DNA from: Zobellia russellii
Lineage (GTDB): Bacteria; Bacteroidota; Bacteroidia; Flavobacteriales; Flavobacteriaceae
Length of the DNA: 64,000 nucleotides
Reading direction: 5' to 3'
NCBI RefSeq assembly: GCF_018728565.1
Contig: NZ_JACSOI010000005.1
Coordinates: 360,480 to 424,479, forward strand
Below are positions 46,741-55,300 of this stretch, in pieces. The position numbers and the translations under genes were made by a program. Positions within the stretch are counted from its first letter, which is position 1, and each line of letters starts with the position of its first letter. The notes beneath the pieces were generated by a model. It saw only the letters and a list, made by a program, of their open reading frames with translations. It did no database searches and was not told the DNA's origin.

Positions 46741-48015
46741 TTAAAATACTACGAAAGGCTGTGAAACTACTTTACTCTCAAGAAAAAAAGTTAGATAGTA
46801 AACCCCTGATTTTAAAGTGGAAGTATCAATACGTGTCTCACTACTTAAATCTTCCTTAAAATGACTAACACGTTTACCTAACGCATCATAAACAACCTTG
46901 GACAATACCCTCTCATTGGAGTTTATCTTATATTCTAAGTGCTCAGCACCAAATTGCTTGTACAATATTAAGTCATCCTTATCGGTAGGTTTCAATTCTT
47001 CTGAAGGCAAAGGATTGTCAGAACCCATTTCCTCTTCTTCTTCTTCTTCTTCTTCTTCTTCTTCTTCTTCTTCTTCTTCTTCTTCTTCTTCTTCTGCATC
47101 GTCTGCATCGTCTGCATCGTCTGCATCTTCTAACTCGTCCGTATCTAGTTCTTTTTCAAGTGTAGAAAAACCAAATAACTTGGGCTTAAACAACAAATTC
47201 CAATTATCATTTTCAAAACGCTCGGACGTCATCAAATAAGAATTACTATCCAAAGAGGCAATACTTTCAATTTGTGCATTTTCAATACTCATCGGTAGCC
47301 TCTCAACAGAATCTTTAAATACCTCAGAAGAAGTTGCTCCTTCAATTTTAAATATAAATGGAGCTAAAATTGAATTGTAACCTACAATTAGCAATGATTT
47401 TGACAACGGATTATATTCCGCTCCTGTGACCAAACCCTCTACGAAATAGTCATCCAACCGTTTTGCGACATGCTTTCCAGGCTCCGTAGATAGTTGATAA
47501 GCAACCGTACCCTTAGATTGCCATTGCTTGGTAAAAATCAAAAGTTGGTTCTCTACTACAACTAAAGCTTCGGCATCCCAGTCACTATTTCCACTATTTT
47601 CAAAATTTTCCTGATCCTCATAAGTGAATTCAATCTTATCTGCGACTACATTTTCAGACTTTAAATAATCGGATTTAGAAATACGATATACTGCTAAATC
47701 CCTTCTAACTCCATTATTATTCCCAAAATCCCCTATATAAATGAATGTATCATCTTGAGCAATATCTTCCCAATCGTTATTTTCAACATTTGTAATGCTT
47801 ACGGTACGACTCACCTTAAAAGAAAGCGTATCTATCTCGTAAAGTTCAGGAAGATTACCAGAATCGTTATGAGTTATAAGTCTACCGTCAAAAAAAAGCA
47901 ATCCTGAACTTTCGGATACCTCTGTAGGCAATTCACCTACTTCTCTTTGGGAATTTTGGGCCGATAGAAATAAACCGGAGAAAAGTAAAAGAAAAAACAG
48001 CAGTAAGTTTTTCAT
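46741..48015 (-). CDS. Secreted protein with beta-propeller-like body, poly-glutamate linker and T9SS sorting tail
   Basis: A 424-residue protein with a signal peptide ('LLLFFLLLFSGLFLSAQ'). Residues about 25-290 read like a beta-propeller ('SGLLFFDGRLITHNDSGNLP', 'DTFIYIGDFGNNNG', 'DWDAEALVVVENQLLIFTKQ'). A low-complexity acidic linker follows: DAD repeats then 22 consecutive glutamates encoded by a GAA microsatellite. The last 80 residues look like a type IX secretion sorting domain ('KVVYDALGKRVSHF', 'LKSGVYYLTFFL'). It is probably exported across the outer membrane and attached to or released from the surface. Ligand or activity is unknown. Confidence 0.8.
   Translation of the reverse strand: MKNLLLFFLLLFSGLFLSAQNSQREVGELPTEVSESSGLLFFDGRLITHNDSGNLPELYEIDTLSFKVSRTVSITNVENNDWEDIAQDDTFIYIGDFGNNNGVRRDLAVYRISKSDYLKSENVVADKIEFTYEDQENFENSGNSDWDAEALVVVENQLLIFTKQWQSKGTVAYQLSTEPGKHVAKRLDDYFVEGLVTGAEYNPLSKSLLIVGYNSILAPFIFKIEGATSSEVFKDSVERLPMSIENAQIESIASLDSNSYLMTSERFENDNWNLLFKPKLFGFSTLEKELDTDELEDADDADDADDAEEEEEEEEEEEEEEEEEEEEEEMGSDNPLPSEELKPTDKDDLILYKQFGAEHLEYKINSNERVLSKVVYDALGKRVSHFKEDLSSETRIDTSTLKSGVYYLTFFLESKVVSQPFVVF
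47029..47127. repeat. Coding microsatellite: 20 TTC triplets plus 9-bp repeats
   Basis: TTC is repeated 20 times without interruption at 47035-47094, with CTC and TTC next to it at 47029-47034. Together they are read on the reverse strand as 22 glutamates. Directly beside it the 9-bp unit TGCATCGTC occurs three and two-thirds times (47095-47127), read as Asp-Ala-Asp repeats. Units of three and nine bases keep the frame, so length changes alter only the linker. Confidence 0.97.
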
Positions 48016-48158
48016 AGCATAGATACGCCTGTAATGTACAAAATAGATGCTACACTAAAGAACTCTTTAAACTTTCAAAAGAAAATGAAACCCCAAACAA
48101 ATTGCCAATAGAAACAATTTGTTTATAAATAAAATAAATATGTTAAACAAAATGTATT

Positions 48159-48166
48159 TACATTTG
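48159..48166 (+). promoter_or_regulatory. Candidate -7 element TACATTTG for the SRPBCC-SDR-photolyase operon
   Basis: Exact TAnnTTTG match ending four bases before the ATG at 48171. Transcription from it would start at or just past the A of the ATG, a leaderless arrangement. Confidence 0.45.
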
Positions 48167-48170
48167 TTTT

Positions 48171-48668
48171 ATGAAGTTATATCAGCTACGTTCCAAACAG
48201 TCATTTCCCATAAGCGTAAAAGAAGCGTGGGACTTTCTATCAGACCCAGGCAATCTTAAGGTTATAACCCCGCCACATATGGGTTTTGAAATACTCTCAG
48301 GTAACGACCGTGCCATGTTTCCGGGACAAATTATTCAATACACCGTTTCCCCTTTTCCTGGATACAAGACTAAATGGGTTACTGAAATTACCCATGTAAA
48401 GGAGGGCGAGTACTTTGTAGATGAACAGAGATTTGGTCCTTATGCACTTTGGCATCACAAACATTTCATTAAACCTATTGACGGTGGCGTAGAAATGGAA
48501 GATGTAATAGATTATAAAATTCCTTTTGGGATTTTTGGACAAATGGCTCACCCACTTTTGGTTAAAAAGCAGTTGAAACAAATTTTTGCTTTCAGGGAGC
48601 AAAAATTGATAGAACTATTTGGAAGCCTTAAGAACACTACAAAAGAGCTGCAGTTTAAAACCATTTAA
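48171..48668 (+). CDS. SRPBCC (START/Bet v1-like) family protein
   Basis: A 165-residue helix-grip protein: 'FPISVKEAWDFLSDPGNLKV' followed by 'ITPPHMGFEIL' is the typical polyketide-cyclase/CoxG-like start, and 'EMEDVIDYKIPFGIFGQMAH' the C-terminal half. Such proteins bind hydrophobic ligands. It is first in an operon with an SDR and a photolyase, a grouping I recall in other Bacteroidota. Its ligand may be a pigment or a flavin-pathway compound, but this is not shown here. Confidence 0.85.
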   Translation: MKLYQLRSKQSFPISVKEAWDFLSDPGNLKVITPPHMGFEILSGNDRAMFPGQIIQYTVSPFPGYKTKWVTEITHVKEGEYFVDEQRFGPYALWHHKHFIKPIDGGVEMEDVIDYKIPFGIFGQMAHPLLVKKQLKQIFAFREQKLIELFGSLKNTTKELQFKTI

Positions 48669-48677
48669 GATTTTTCC

Positions 48678-49370
48678 ATGAAAAAAAATATACTTTTAAT
48701 AGGAGGTTCGTATGGTATTGGTCTTCAAATAGTAAAGCAACTCGCTGATGAGTATACGGTATATGTTGCCTCTAGAACATCTGACGGACTGAACCGAACA
48801 GGTGCCATCCATATTCCTTTTGACGCGCACACTGATGTATTAGATACTACAATTCTTCCCAAGGAACTGCATGGTTTTGCCTACTGCCCAGGATCCATCA
48901 ACTTAAAGCCTTTTAAAATGCTTTCTCTGGAAACTTTTGAAACAGATATGCAGCTGAATTTCTTTAATATGGTTAAAGTAGTCAAAGATATTTTACCTTT
49001 AATGGTCTCTGGAGGAGCAATAATTTTGTTCAGCACGGTTGCCGTTGGATCCGGAATGCCTTACCACACGAGTGTTTCCGCAGCTAAAGGTGCAATTGAA
49101 GGTTTTGCTAAATCTATGGCGGCAGAATATGCCCCAAATATTAGGGTAAATGTAATTGCACCATCTTTAGTAAATACGCCTTTAGCTAAACGCTTACTGA
49201 GTAACGACAAAAAAATAGAAATGATGTCCCAAAGACATCCTTTAAAACGTATTGGTGAGGTTAGTGATATTGCAAATACGGCGGTGTTCTTGTTAAGTGA
49301 AAAAAGTTCATGGATTACTGGTCAAGTAATAGGTGTTGATGGAGGAATGTCAACTTTAAATTTAAGTTAG
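48678..49370 (+). CDS. Short-chain dehydrogenase/reductase
   Basis: A 230-residue classical SDR. The cofactor loop is 'ILLIGGSYGIGLQIVKQL', the catalytic serine lies in 'ILFSTVAVGSGMPYHTSVSA' with the Tyr-x-x-x-Lys equivalent shifted ('YHTSVSAAK'), and the end is 'SSWITGQVIGVDGGMSTLNL'. In the active site Tyr and Lys are in 'PYHTSVSAAKGA': the usual spacing YxxxK is not met, so the catalytic pair is unusual and activity should not be assumed. It lies nine bases after the SRPBCC gene and three before the photolyase gene. Confidence 0.83.
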   Translation: MKKNILLIGGSYGIGLQIVKQLADEYTVYVASRTSDGLNRTGAIHIPFDAHTDVLDTTILPKELHGFAYCPGSINLKPFKMLSLETFETDMQLNFFNMVKVVKDILPLMVSGGAIILFSTVAVGSGMPYHTSVSAAKGAIEGFAKSMAAEYAPNIRVNVIAPSLVNTPLAKRLLSNDKKIEMMSQRHPLKRIGEVSDIANTAVFLLSEKSSWITGQVIGVDGGMSTLNLS

Positions 49371-49373
49371 TTT

Positions 49374-50684
49374 ATGGCAGATAAAATATCGATTTTTTGG
49401 TTTAGAAGAGATTTACGTCTAGACGATAATATTGGGTTCCTAGAAGCCCTAAAGGATAAATATAAAGTGTTGCCCATTTTCATTTTTGATTCTGAGATTC
49501 TTGAAAACCTTCCAAAAGATGATGCCAGAGTTACTTTTATCTACGAGAACTTGCAGAGAATGCGAGATACGCTTCAAAGTGAAAACCATAGTTCTATAGC
49601 AATCTACCACGGTAAGCCTATGGCTATATTCAAGGATTTGCTTAGTCAATATGAAATAAATGCAGTCTACACAAATCATGATTACGAGCCTTTTGCCAAA
49701 AAAAGAGATGAGAGCATAAAAGAGCTACTCCAAGCGAACGACGTTACTTTTCACACCTTTAAAGATCAGGTTGTTTTTGAAAAGGATGATATTCTTAAAA
49801 GTGACGGTGACCCATACATTGTATATACCCCTTACAAAAACAAATGGAAAGAACATTTTAACCCGGACGAACATTTAACCATTCATTACACAAAACAATA
49901 CCGAGACAACCTTATTCAGAATACGAGACTACCAAATCTCTCTTTAACGGATATGGGTTTTAAAACTTCCTCCTTAAAAGTTCCGGAATATATGGTTACA
50001 CCAACCCTAATTGATAATTATGAAGATACCAGGAATTACCCAGCCATAGAAAACGGTACATCATTACTAGGACCACATCTACGGTTCGGAACGGTGTCCA
50101 TCCGAAAAATGATGAAAAAGGCGATTGCCGAAAAAAATGAAGTTTTTTGGAGCGAACTTATTTGGCGTGAGTTTTTTATGCAAATTCTATGGCACTACCC
50201 TAGAACCGTAAATGAAGCGTTCAAAAAGAAATATGACCGAATAAGTTGGAGAAATAATGAAGATGAATTTGAAAAATGGAAGGAAGGGAATACCGGATAT
50301 AAATTGGTTGATGCAGGAATGCGGGAATTAAATGCAACTGGATATATGCATAACCGAGTACGAATGCTCGTCGCCAGCTTTCTTTGCAAACACTTACTTA
50401 TAGATTGGCGTTGGGGCGAAGCGTATTTTGCCGAAAAGTTGTTGGATTATGAAATGAGCAGCAATGTGGGCAATTGGCAATGGGCAGCGGGAAGTGGTGT
50501 TGATGCCGCTCCTTATTTTCGCATTTTTAACCCAATGACTCAGGTTGAAAAGTTTGATAAGGATAAAAAATATATTTCAAAGTGGGTTCCCGAGCACCAT
50601 ACGGAAGACTACGCACAAAAAATGGTAGACCATAAAGAAGCTCGGGAACGGTGTTTAAAAACGTATAAGGAAGCACTTAACTAA
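49374..50684 (+). CDS. Deoxyribodipyrimidine photolyase / cryptochrome family
   Basis: A 436-residue FAD photolyase. The antenna domain starts 'ISIFWFRRDLRLDDNIG'. The FAD domain shows 'WSELIWREFFMQILWHYP', 'MHNRVRMLVASFLCKHLLID', 'WRWGEAYFAEKLLDYEMSSN' and 'NWQWAAGSGVDAAPYFRIFN', the last two being strongly conserved. It repairs UV-made cyclobutane dimers using blue light. This fits the class I CPD photolyases, though a signalling cryptochrome cannot be excluded. It is the last gene of the three-gene operon and converges on the DUF6340 gene. Confidence 0.93.
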   Translation: MADKISIFWFRRDLRLDDNIGFLEALKDKYKVLPIFIFDSEILENLPKDDARVTFIYENLQRMRDTLQSENHSSIAIYHGKPMAIFKDLLSQYEINAVYTNHDYEPFAKKRDESIKELLQANDVTFHTFKDQVVFEKDDILKSDGDPYIVYTPYKNKWKEHFNPDEHLTIHYTKQYRDNLIQNTRLPNLSLTDMGFKTSSLKVPEYMVTPTLIDNYEDTRNYPAIENGTSLLGPHLRFGTVSIRKMMKKAIAEKNEVFWSELIWREFFMQILWHYPRTVNEAFKKKYDRISWRNNEDEFEKWKEGNTGYKLVDAGMRELNATGYMHNRVRMLVASFLCKHLLIDWRWGEAYFAEKLLDYEMSSNVGNWQWAAGSGVDAAPYFRIFNPMTQVEKFDKDKKYISKWVPEHHTEDYAQKMVDHKEARERCLKTYKEALN

Positions 50685-50692
50685 AGCGAAAC

Positions 50693-51742
50693 CTAACGGG
50701 AAAGCTGTCTTTCTAATTGACGTTTTTCTTGCATACGATATTTAAGGATGTTCACGTAACGCAGTGCCTCTCCGTTATTATAGTCCGTATAAGATTTAGA
50801 GGCCCATTCCATCGCCTTTTCTAAATCACCGTTAATTTCATTTATGATTGCCATATTGTAACAAGCCCTGCCGGCTATTTTACCGTCCGGATTATTCACT
50901 TCCTTTTCCCAAAGAACGGCCGCTCCATCCCAATCACCTGTCTGGGCACGTCTTTTTGCAATTACAAAATTCTCAGTACCTTTTACAAAGTAATCTCTGG
51001 AAACCCTTTTTCTTAAAGGTCTTACATCATAACCATAAGAATTACCGATGTTACTACTACGTTGAATAACAGCTTCTTTTCTTCCAATTACCGCCTCAAC
51101 CGCTTTCATAGGATTAACACCGGACCCAATAGATGTGATACGATCATTAAAAGTATACTCATCCAATATTAATTTGTTCTGTGGGTCATACACGCGCCAT
51201 CCATTTTTAATAGCGGTATTAAGTGTAACCTTATGACCCGGCAGCGAAGCTTTTATGCCTAAATCATTTGGTATGGTTACCGTGGTAAGTTCATAATCTA
51301 CTCGCGTATCCGTATCGTAGAACTCTAATGAAAATAGTACATCTACATCATTAGCATCGCAAATTTCTTGAACCGACTGCCAGTCCAAAGCTGCAGGAAA
51401 AATGCCTAGCCCTTTTCGTTGAATATCCGTATCATCAATAATAGTAATGGTTTCAAAACGAGTGTTGCGCGTAAGCTCATCATAAAGTCCCGTTACAGCA
51501 GACTCTGCTCCTTCCCTGTCCAAATTGAGTCCCTCTAAAGAAAGAATCTTATCTATTTTATCTACCACTTTGTTTTCTTCGGATGGAATACTCCTATTAA
51601 TTAGACCCACGCGTGATGCATTTGAAGGTAAGCTTATACGTGCTGGCTCAGTAGCACCCATTGTTAATTTGTTAGTTGACACGCAACTGGATAATAGCAG
51701 TAATATAGCTCCGGCGGAAAGTAGTTGGTTAAGATTTTTCAT
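50693..51742 (-). CDS. DUF6340-type lipoprotein
   Basis: A 349-residue lipoprotein (lipobox 'LLLLSSC', Cys20). The N-terminal part resembles the DUF6340 family of Bacteroidota ('EPARISLPSNASRVGLINRS', 'DVDVLFSLEFYDTDTRVDYE'). The C-terminal part has TPR-like helices ('GRACYNMAIINEINGDLEKA', 'MEWASKSYTDYNNGEA'). Function is unknown. It converges on the photolyase gene with eight bases between stops. Confidence 0.72.
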   Translation of the reverse strand: MKNLNQLLSAGAILLLLSSCVSTNKLTMGATEPARISLPSNASRVGLINRSIPSEENKVVDKIDKILSLEGLNLDREGAESAVTGLYDELTRNTRFETITIIDDTDIQRKGLGIFPAALDWQSVQEICDANDVDVLFSLEFYDTDTRVDYELTTVTIPNDLGIKASLPGHKVTLNTAIKNGWRVYDPQNKLILDEYTFNDRITSIGSGVNPMKAVEAVIGRKEAVIQRSSNIGNSYGYDVRPLRKRVSRDYFVKGTENFVIAKRRAQTGDWDGAAVLWEKEVNNPDGKIAGRACYNMAIINEINGDLEKAMEWASKSYTDYNNGEALRYVNILKYRMQEKRQLERQLSR

Positions 51743-52040
51743 GGGACAAAAGTTAAATCGTTATCTCTTTTCAAAAAATTAAAAAGTTTAAGTAGGTTCG
51801 ATATAAACTAAAACCCGTCCTAATTATTGCTTTTAGCCCAGCTATGATCAATAAACTCGACCAACTACATCTTTTTTATCGGTGAATTATAAGAATCACG
51901 TTTAAGAGTCTTCACTTAAACCTTCTAAATTATGTATAGACCAGTTACTGGCTCCCATTATTGAAATGCTTTTGTATCTTACACACCCAAAATACAGCGC
52001 TAAGCTGTTTTTATATGAATCCCATACTATTCCAAACCAC
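51743..52040. other. 298-base gap upstream of the exported VOC gene
   Basis: Control region between the divergent DUF6340 and VOC genes. It has no exact TAnnTTTG element, RNA gene or believable small protein. The forward frame that enters from 51966 lacks a signal until the ATG at 52041. Confidence 0.4.
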
Positions 52041-52490
52041 ATGAAAAAAATCCTTTTTGCATTTATTTTTGTAGCCGGCACCACTCTATTGGCTCAAGCA
52101 CAAACTTTTGATTTTAAAATTGATCATTTTGCGCTAGTCGTTGAAGATTCTGATATTAGTGCAGATTTCTACGCAAACATTCTAAAATTAGAAGAAACGC
52201 CACATCCTGATTTAAAACCTGGTTTCAGGTGGTTTATTGTAAGTGGAAATTCTCAGATTCACCTAATCGAAAAGGAATTTGCGCCCTTTGAAAAGAATAA
52301 ATCCATGCATCTATGCCTTTCCACGCAAGATTTAGATGGAATGATAGCCCATCTTGAAAAAAACAATATCAAATATTGGGATTGGCCCGGTAAAGAAAAT
52401 GCAGTCACTTTACGTACAGACGGTGTACGCCAAATTTATATTCAGGACCCGGATAAATATTGGATAGAAATCAATACAGCAAAACATTAA
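52041..52490 (+). CDS. Exported VOC (glyoxalase-fold) protein
   Basis: The ATG at 52041 gives 149 residues that start with a signal peptide ('MKKILFAFIFVAGTTLLAQA'), so this VOC protein is periplasmic or secreted, unlike the cytoplasmic one near 4.9 kb. The fold is shown by 'KIDHFALVVEDSDISADFYA' and the C-terminal 'QIYIQDPDKYWIEINT', with 'DHFALVV', 'QIHLIE', 'HLCLS' and 'WIEIN' as metal-ligand strands. Its substrate is unknown. A hairpin terminator follows. Confidence 0.85.
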   Translation: MKKILFAFIFVAGTTLLAQAQTFDFKIDHFALVVEDSDISADFYANILKLEETPHPDLKPGFRWFIVSGNSQIHLIEKEFAPFEKNKSMHLCLSTQDLDGMIAHLEKNNIKYWDWPGKENAVTLRTDGVRQIYIQDPDKYWIEINTAKH

Positions 52491-52493
52491 AAC

Positions 52494-52530
52494 GAGAAAG
52501 AGGCCTTATGGGCCTCTTCTCTATTTTAGT
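52494..52530. terminator. Terminator between the VOC and GNAT genes
   Basis: AAGAGGCC (52497-52505 region) pairs with GGCCTCTT around a short loop, followed by a T-rich stretch. The genes on both sides end here, so it may serve both. Confidence 0.75.
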
Positions 52531-52543
52531 ATATTTTCAACTT

Positions 52544-52864
52544 TTACTTAATTGAATATCCAGGAGCCAAGACAGCTTTACCTTCTTCCGGGTGACGTTT
52601 GAGATATGCTGCCACAAACGGACATAAAGGAGCCATTTTCATACCACTCTCCTCTATAAATTTCAATACTTTTGAGACCAAAGCACTTCCCACACCTTGC
52701 CCACCTAAAGATGAAGGCACTTCTGTATGTGTTAAGTACATGATGTTCTGTTTGGAAATCATATATTCCATAAAGGCTATCTCCCCATCAACATCCATCT
52801 CAAACCTACCTTTCTCTCCCTTCTTATTTACAAGTGGAATTTTTGAAAAGTCTCTTTTTTCCAT
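52544..52864 (-). CDS. Small GNAT-type N-acetyltransferase (NATD1/YidJ-like)
   Basis: A 106-residue protein of the short GNAT group: 'GRFEMDVDGEIAFMEY', then 'LTHTEVPSSLGGQGVGSALV' with the acetyl-CoA loop 'GGQGVGSAL', and 'PLCPFVAAYLKRHPE' at the C-terminus. This arrangement is that of the NATD1/YidJ family, predicted acetyltransferases without known substrate. It is 26 bases upstream of murA on the same strand. Confidence 0.88.
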   Translation of the reverse strand: MEKRDFSKIPLVNKKGEKGRFEMDVDGEIAFMEYMISKQNIMYLTHTEVPSSLGGQGVGSALVSKVLKFIEESGMKMAPLCPFVAAYLKRHPEEGKAVLAPGYSIK

Positions 52865-52890
52865 AAGAAAGACGCTAGGGGTTCACTGAT

Positions 52891-54198
52891 TTAAACTCTG
52901 GTAATTTTAGCACCAATAGCACGTAAACGTGTATCAATATCTTCATACCCACGATCTATCTGTTCAATATTATGAATAGTAGATGTTCCTTTTGCGGATA
53001 GGGCTGCTATCAGCAAAGAAACTCCTGCCCTAATATCCGGAGATACCATGGTGGTTGCCTTTAATGTAGATTTAAAGTCGTGCCCAATTACGGTAGCACG
53101 GTGTGGATCACAAAGAATAATCTTAGCACCCATATCAATCAATTTATCCACGAAGAACAAACGGCTTTCAAACATCTTTTGATGAATAAGCACCTCTCCT
53201 TTTGCCTGTGTGGCAACTACCAGAATAATACTCAATAAATCCGGTGTTAGACCTGGCCATGGCGCATCTGCAATTGTAAGGATAGAACCATCTATAAAGT
53301 TCTGTATCTCGTACCCGTTGGTATGCTTAGGTATGAATATATCGTCATCCTTTTTTTCTACGGTAATACCCAGTTTTCTAAAAACCGTAGGTATTTGTCC
53401 CAAATCGTCCCAACTTACATTTTTGATAGTAAGCTCGCTTTTGGTCATTGCCGCCAATCCGATCCAGCTTCCTATTTCAATCATATCCGGAAGCATTCTA
53501 TGTTCCGTTCCTCCTAAGGAATCTACGCCTTCAATTTCCAGTAGGTTTGACCCCACACCGGAAATCTTGGCGCCCATACGGTTCAGCATTTTACACAACT
53601 GCTGTAAGTAAGGCTCACAGGCCGCATTGTAAATTGTTGTTTTTCCTTCGGCAAGAACAGCTGCCATGAGAATGTTAGCAGTACCTGTTACGGATGCTTC
53701 ATCCAGCAGCATATACGTGCCTTTAAGTTTTTTGGCCTCAACACCGTAGAAATATTCTTCTTTGTTGTATCTAAACTTGGCGCCCAGTTTTATAAATCCT
53801 TCAAAGTGCGTATCCAAACGTCTACGACCAATTTTATCACCGCCTGGCTTAGGAATGTATCCTTTTCCAAAACGTGCCAACAAAGGACCAACTAGCATAA
53901 TAGACCCTCTAAGACCGCGACCATCTTCTTTAAATTGGTCAGACTGTAGGTAGTCTAGATTTATATCATCTGCTTTAAAGCTATACGATCCTTTTGCTTT
54001 TTTCTGGATTTTTACACCCAAATCTTCAAGCAACGCAATCAGCTTATTTACGTCTACAATGTTAGGAATGTTGTTTATGGTAACCGTTTCATCAGTAAGT
54101 AGTACGGCACAAAGAATCTGTAAGGCTTCATTTTTAGCGCCTTGTGGCGTAATTTCACCAGAGAGCTGGTGACCGCCTTCAATTTTAAAGGTACCCAT
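52891..54198 (-). CDS. murA: UDP-N-acetylglucosamine 1-carboxyvinyltransferase
   Basis: A 435-residue enolpyruvyl transferase, the first committed enzyme of peptidoglycan synthesis. It starts 'GGHQLSGEITPQGAKNEALQ' with the catalytic lysine. The active loop reads 'PKPGGDKIGRRRLDTH': Asp121 replaces the cysteine (Cys115 in Escherichia coli) that fosfomycin alkylates. Such Cys-to-Asp MurA enzymes are active but insensitive to fosfomycin, so intrinsic resistance at the target is predicted. It follows DUF4290 by 16 bases. Confidence 0.95.
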   Translation of the reverse strand: MGTFKIEGGHQLSGEITPQGAKNEALQILCAVLLTDETVTINNIPNIVDVNKLIALLEDLGVKIQKKAKGSYSFKADDINLDYLQSDQFKEDGRGLRGSIMLVGPLLARFGKGYIPKPGGDKIGRRRLDTHFEGFIKLGAKFRYNKEEYFYGVEAKKLKGTYMLLDEASVTGTANILMAAVLAEGKTTIYNAACEPYLQQLCKMLNRMGAKISGVGSNLLEIEGVDSLGGTEHRMLPDMIEIGSWIGLAAMTKSELTIKNVSWDDLGQIPTVFRKLGITVEKKDDDIFIPKHTNGYEIQNFIDGSILTIADAPWPGLTPDLLSIILVVATQAKGEVLIHQKMFESRLFFVDKLIDMGAKIILCDPHRATVIGHDFKSTLKATTMVSPDIRAGVSLLIAALSAKGTSTIHNIEQIDRGYEDIDTRLRAIGAKITRV

Positions 54199-54214
54199 GT
54201 AAGATTGAGGAGTA

Positions 54215-54871
54215 TTAATATCGCTTTTTACCGCGATTGTTATTGTTTCGTTGGTTGTTTTTCTTTCCTGAATTATTGTTCCTTGAAGTTTTAGCTACAC
54301 GATTTTTCAAAAACTGTCCGCTATCCGTAAGGTTTTCTCCACTAAGGTCTATTTGTCCGTCACTAAGTTCAAGTAAATGATTGAAGATCGCTTTATCATC
54401 AACCGTATCCTTGTTCCAGTTCAGGTAACATTTTTTCATGTGATTGGCAATGGCATATTCCAACCCATCACGCATATCTCCTTTTTCCCATTTTACGGCA
54501 ACATCTATCATTCTCTTGATATTGTTTCCGTAAAAACGGTATTTTGGAAAATTCTGAGGATACTCCAAAGGCTCAGGGCGCTTCCTAAGAACCTCTTTAC
54601 TCGTAATAGGAAAAGGCGATTTTACATCCAATTTAAAATCGGACATAATAAACAACTGATCCCATAATTTATGCTGAAAATCAGGTACATCTCTTAGGTG
54701 CGGCTGAATATTACCCATAACACTAATAATAGCTTGGGCCACTTTGTTTCTCTCTTCTTCGTCCTCTATAGAAATGGCATGATCTACCATTTTCTGAAAA
54801 TGACGCCCGTATTCGGGAATGATCAATTTTGACCTTTCCGTGTTATATTCTAGGTTTTCTACTAAATTCAA
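54215..54871 (-). CDS. DUF4290 family protein
   Basis: A 218-residue, mostly helical protein beginning 'LVENLEYNTERSKLIIPEYG' with 'LPE-like' repeats, ending in a disordered basic tail rich in Asn, Lys and Arg ('NNSGKKNNQRNNNNRGKKRY'). It matches the DUF4290 family of Bacteroidota as I remember it, nearly always before murA. Function is unknown; the basic tail suggests nucleic-acid or membrane contact. It forms an operon with murA. Confidence 0.82.
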   Translation of the reverse strand: MNLVENLEYNTERSKLIIPEYGRHFQKMVDHAISIEDEEERNKVAQAIISVMGNIQPHLRDVPDFQHKLWDQLFIMSDFKLDVKSPFPITSKEVLRKRPEPLEYPQNFPKYRFYGNNIKRMIDVAVKWEKGDMRDGLEYAIANHMKKCYLNWNKDTVDDKAIFNHLLELSDGQIDLSGENLTDSGQFLKNRVAKTSRNNNSGKKNNQRNNNNRGKKRY

Positions 54872-54952
54872 ATTGAAAATTTTTGCTTAAAAAAATTAAG
54901 GAAGTGTTCTTATAACGTCTGCAAATTAAGAAAATTATGGTTCAAATACTAT

Positions 54953-55240
54953 TTAAAGGGATATAACCCCTTCAACCTTGCCCACTTCTTTGTATTTCTC
55001 TATTACCGCATCCGGGTTTTTCATGTTTACCGTTATGGAAACACTGGTATACTTTCCGTTTTTAGATTCCTTTAATTCTATTACAGCTCCTGTATTATCA
55101 AAAATTTCATGAATTTGATCGACTTTTTCAGGAATGGATTGTACTATAAATTTATATAAGTAATTAGAAGGCCAAGTTGTACTCTCTCCTAGTTGCTCTC
55201 GTAAGCGCTTATAGAACGCTTCTGGATTTTCTTTGTCCAT
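54953..55240 (-). CDS. DUF493 (YbeD-like) family protein
   Basis: A 95-residue ACT-like small protein of the DUF493/YbeD family: 'WPSNYLYKFIVQSIPEKVDQ' and 'SKNGKYTSVSITVNMKNPDA' are typical. YbeD-type proteins are thought to have an allosteric or lipoate-related role, without proof here. It is divergent from the NTPase-recQ pair. An exact TATCTTTG element at 55255-55262 lies 14 bases upstream of its ATG. Confidence 0.87.
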   Translation of the reverse strand: MDKENPEAFYKRLREQLGESTTWPSNYLYKFIVQSIPEKVDQIHEIFDNTGAVIELKESKNGKYTSVSITVNMKNPDAVIEKYKEVGKVEGVISL

Positions 55241-55254
55241 ATAACCATTTTTTA

Positions 55255-55262
55255 CAAAGATA
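55255..55262 (-). promoter_or_regulatory. Candidate -7 element TATCTTTG for the DUF493 gene
   Basis: Exact TAnnTTTG match, 14 bases before the ATG at 55240; leader of about seven bases. Confidence 0.4.
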
Positions 55263-55300
55263 ACGGTTCAACCTCAATTTTAATATCATAATGGAATGAT

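Noticed and set aside
46898..47239. Forward frame with a long serine run opposite the glutamate tract
   Set aside because: It is the antisense reading of the TTC microsatellite inside a clear secreted-protein gene and has no other protein features.
51902..52084. Reverse frame of 60 codons upstream of the exported VOC gene
   Set aside because: It overlaps the VOC signal peptide antisense and has no features of a real gene.
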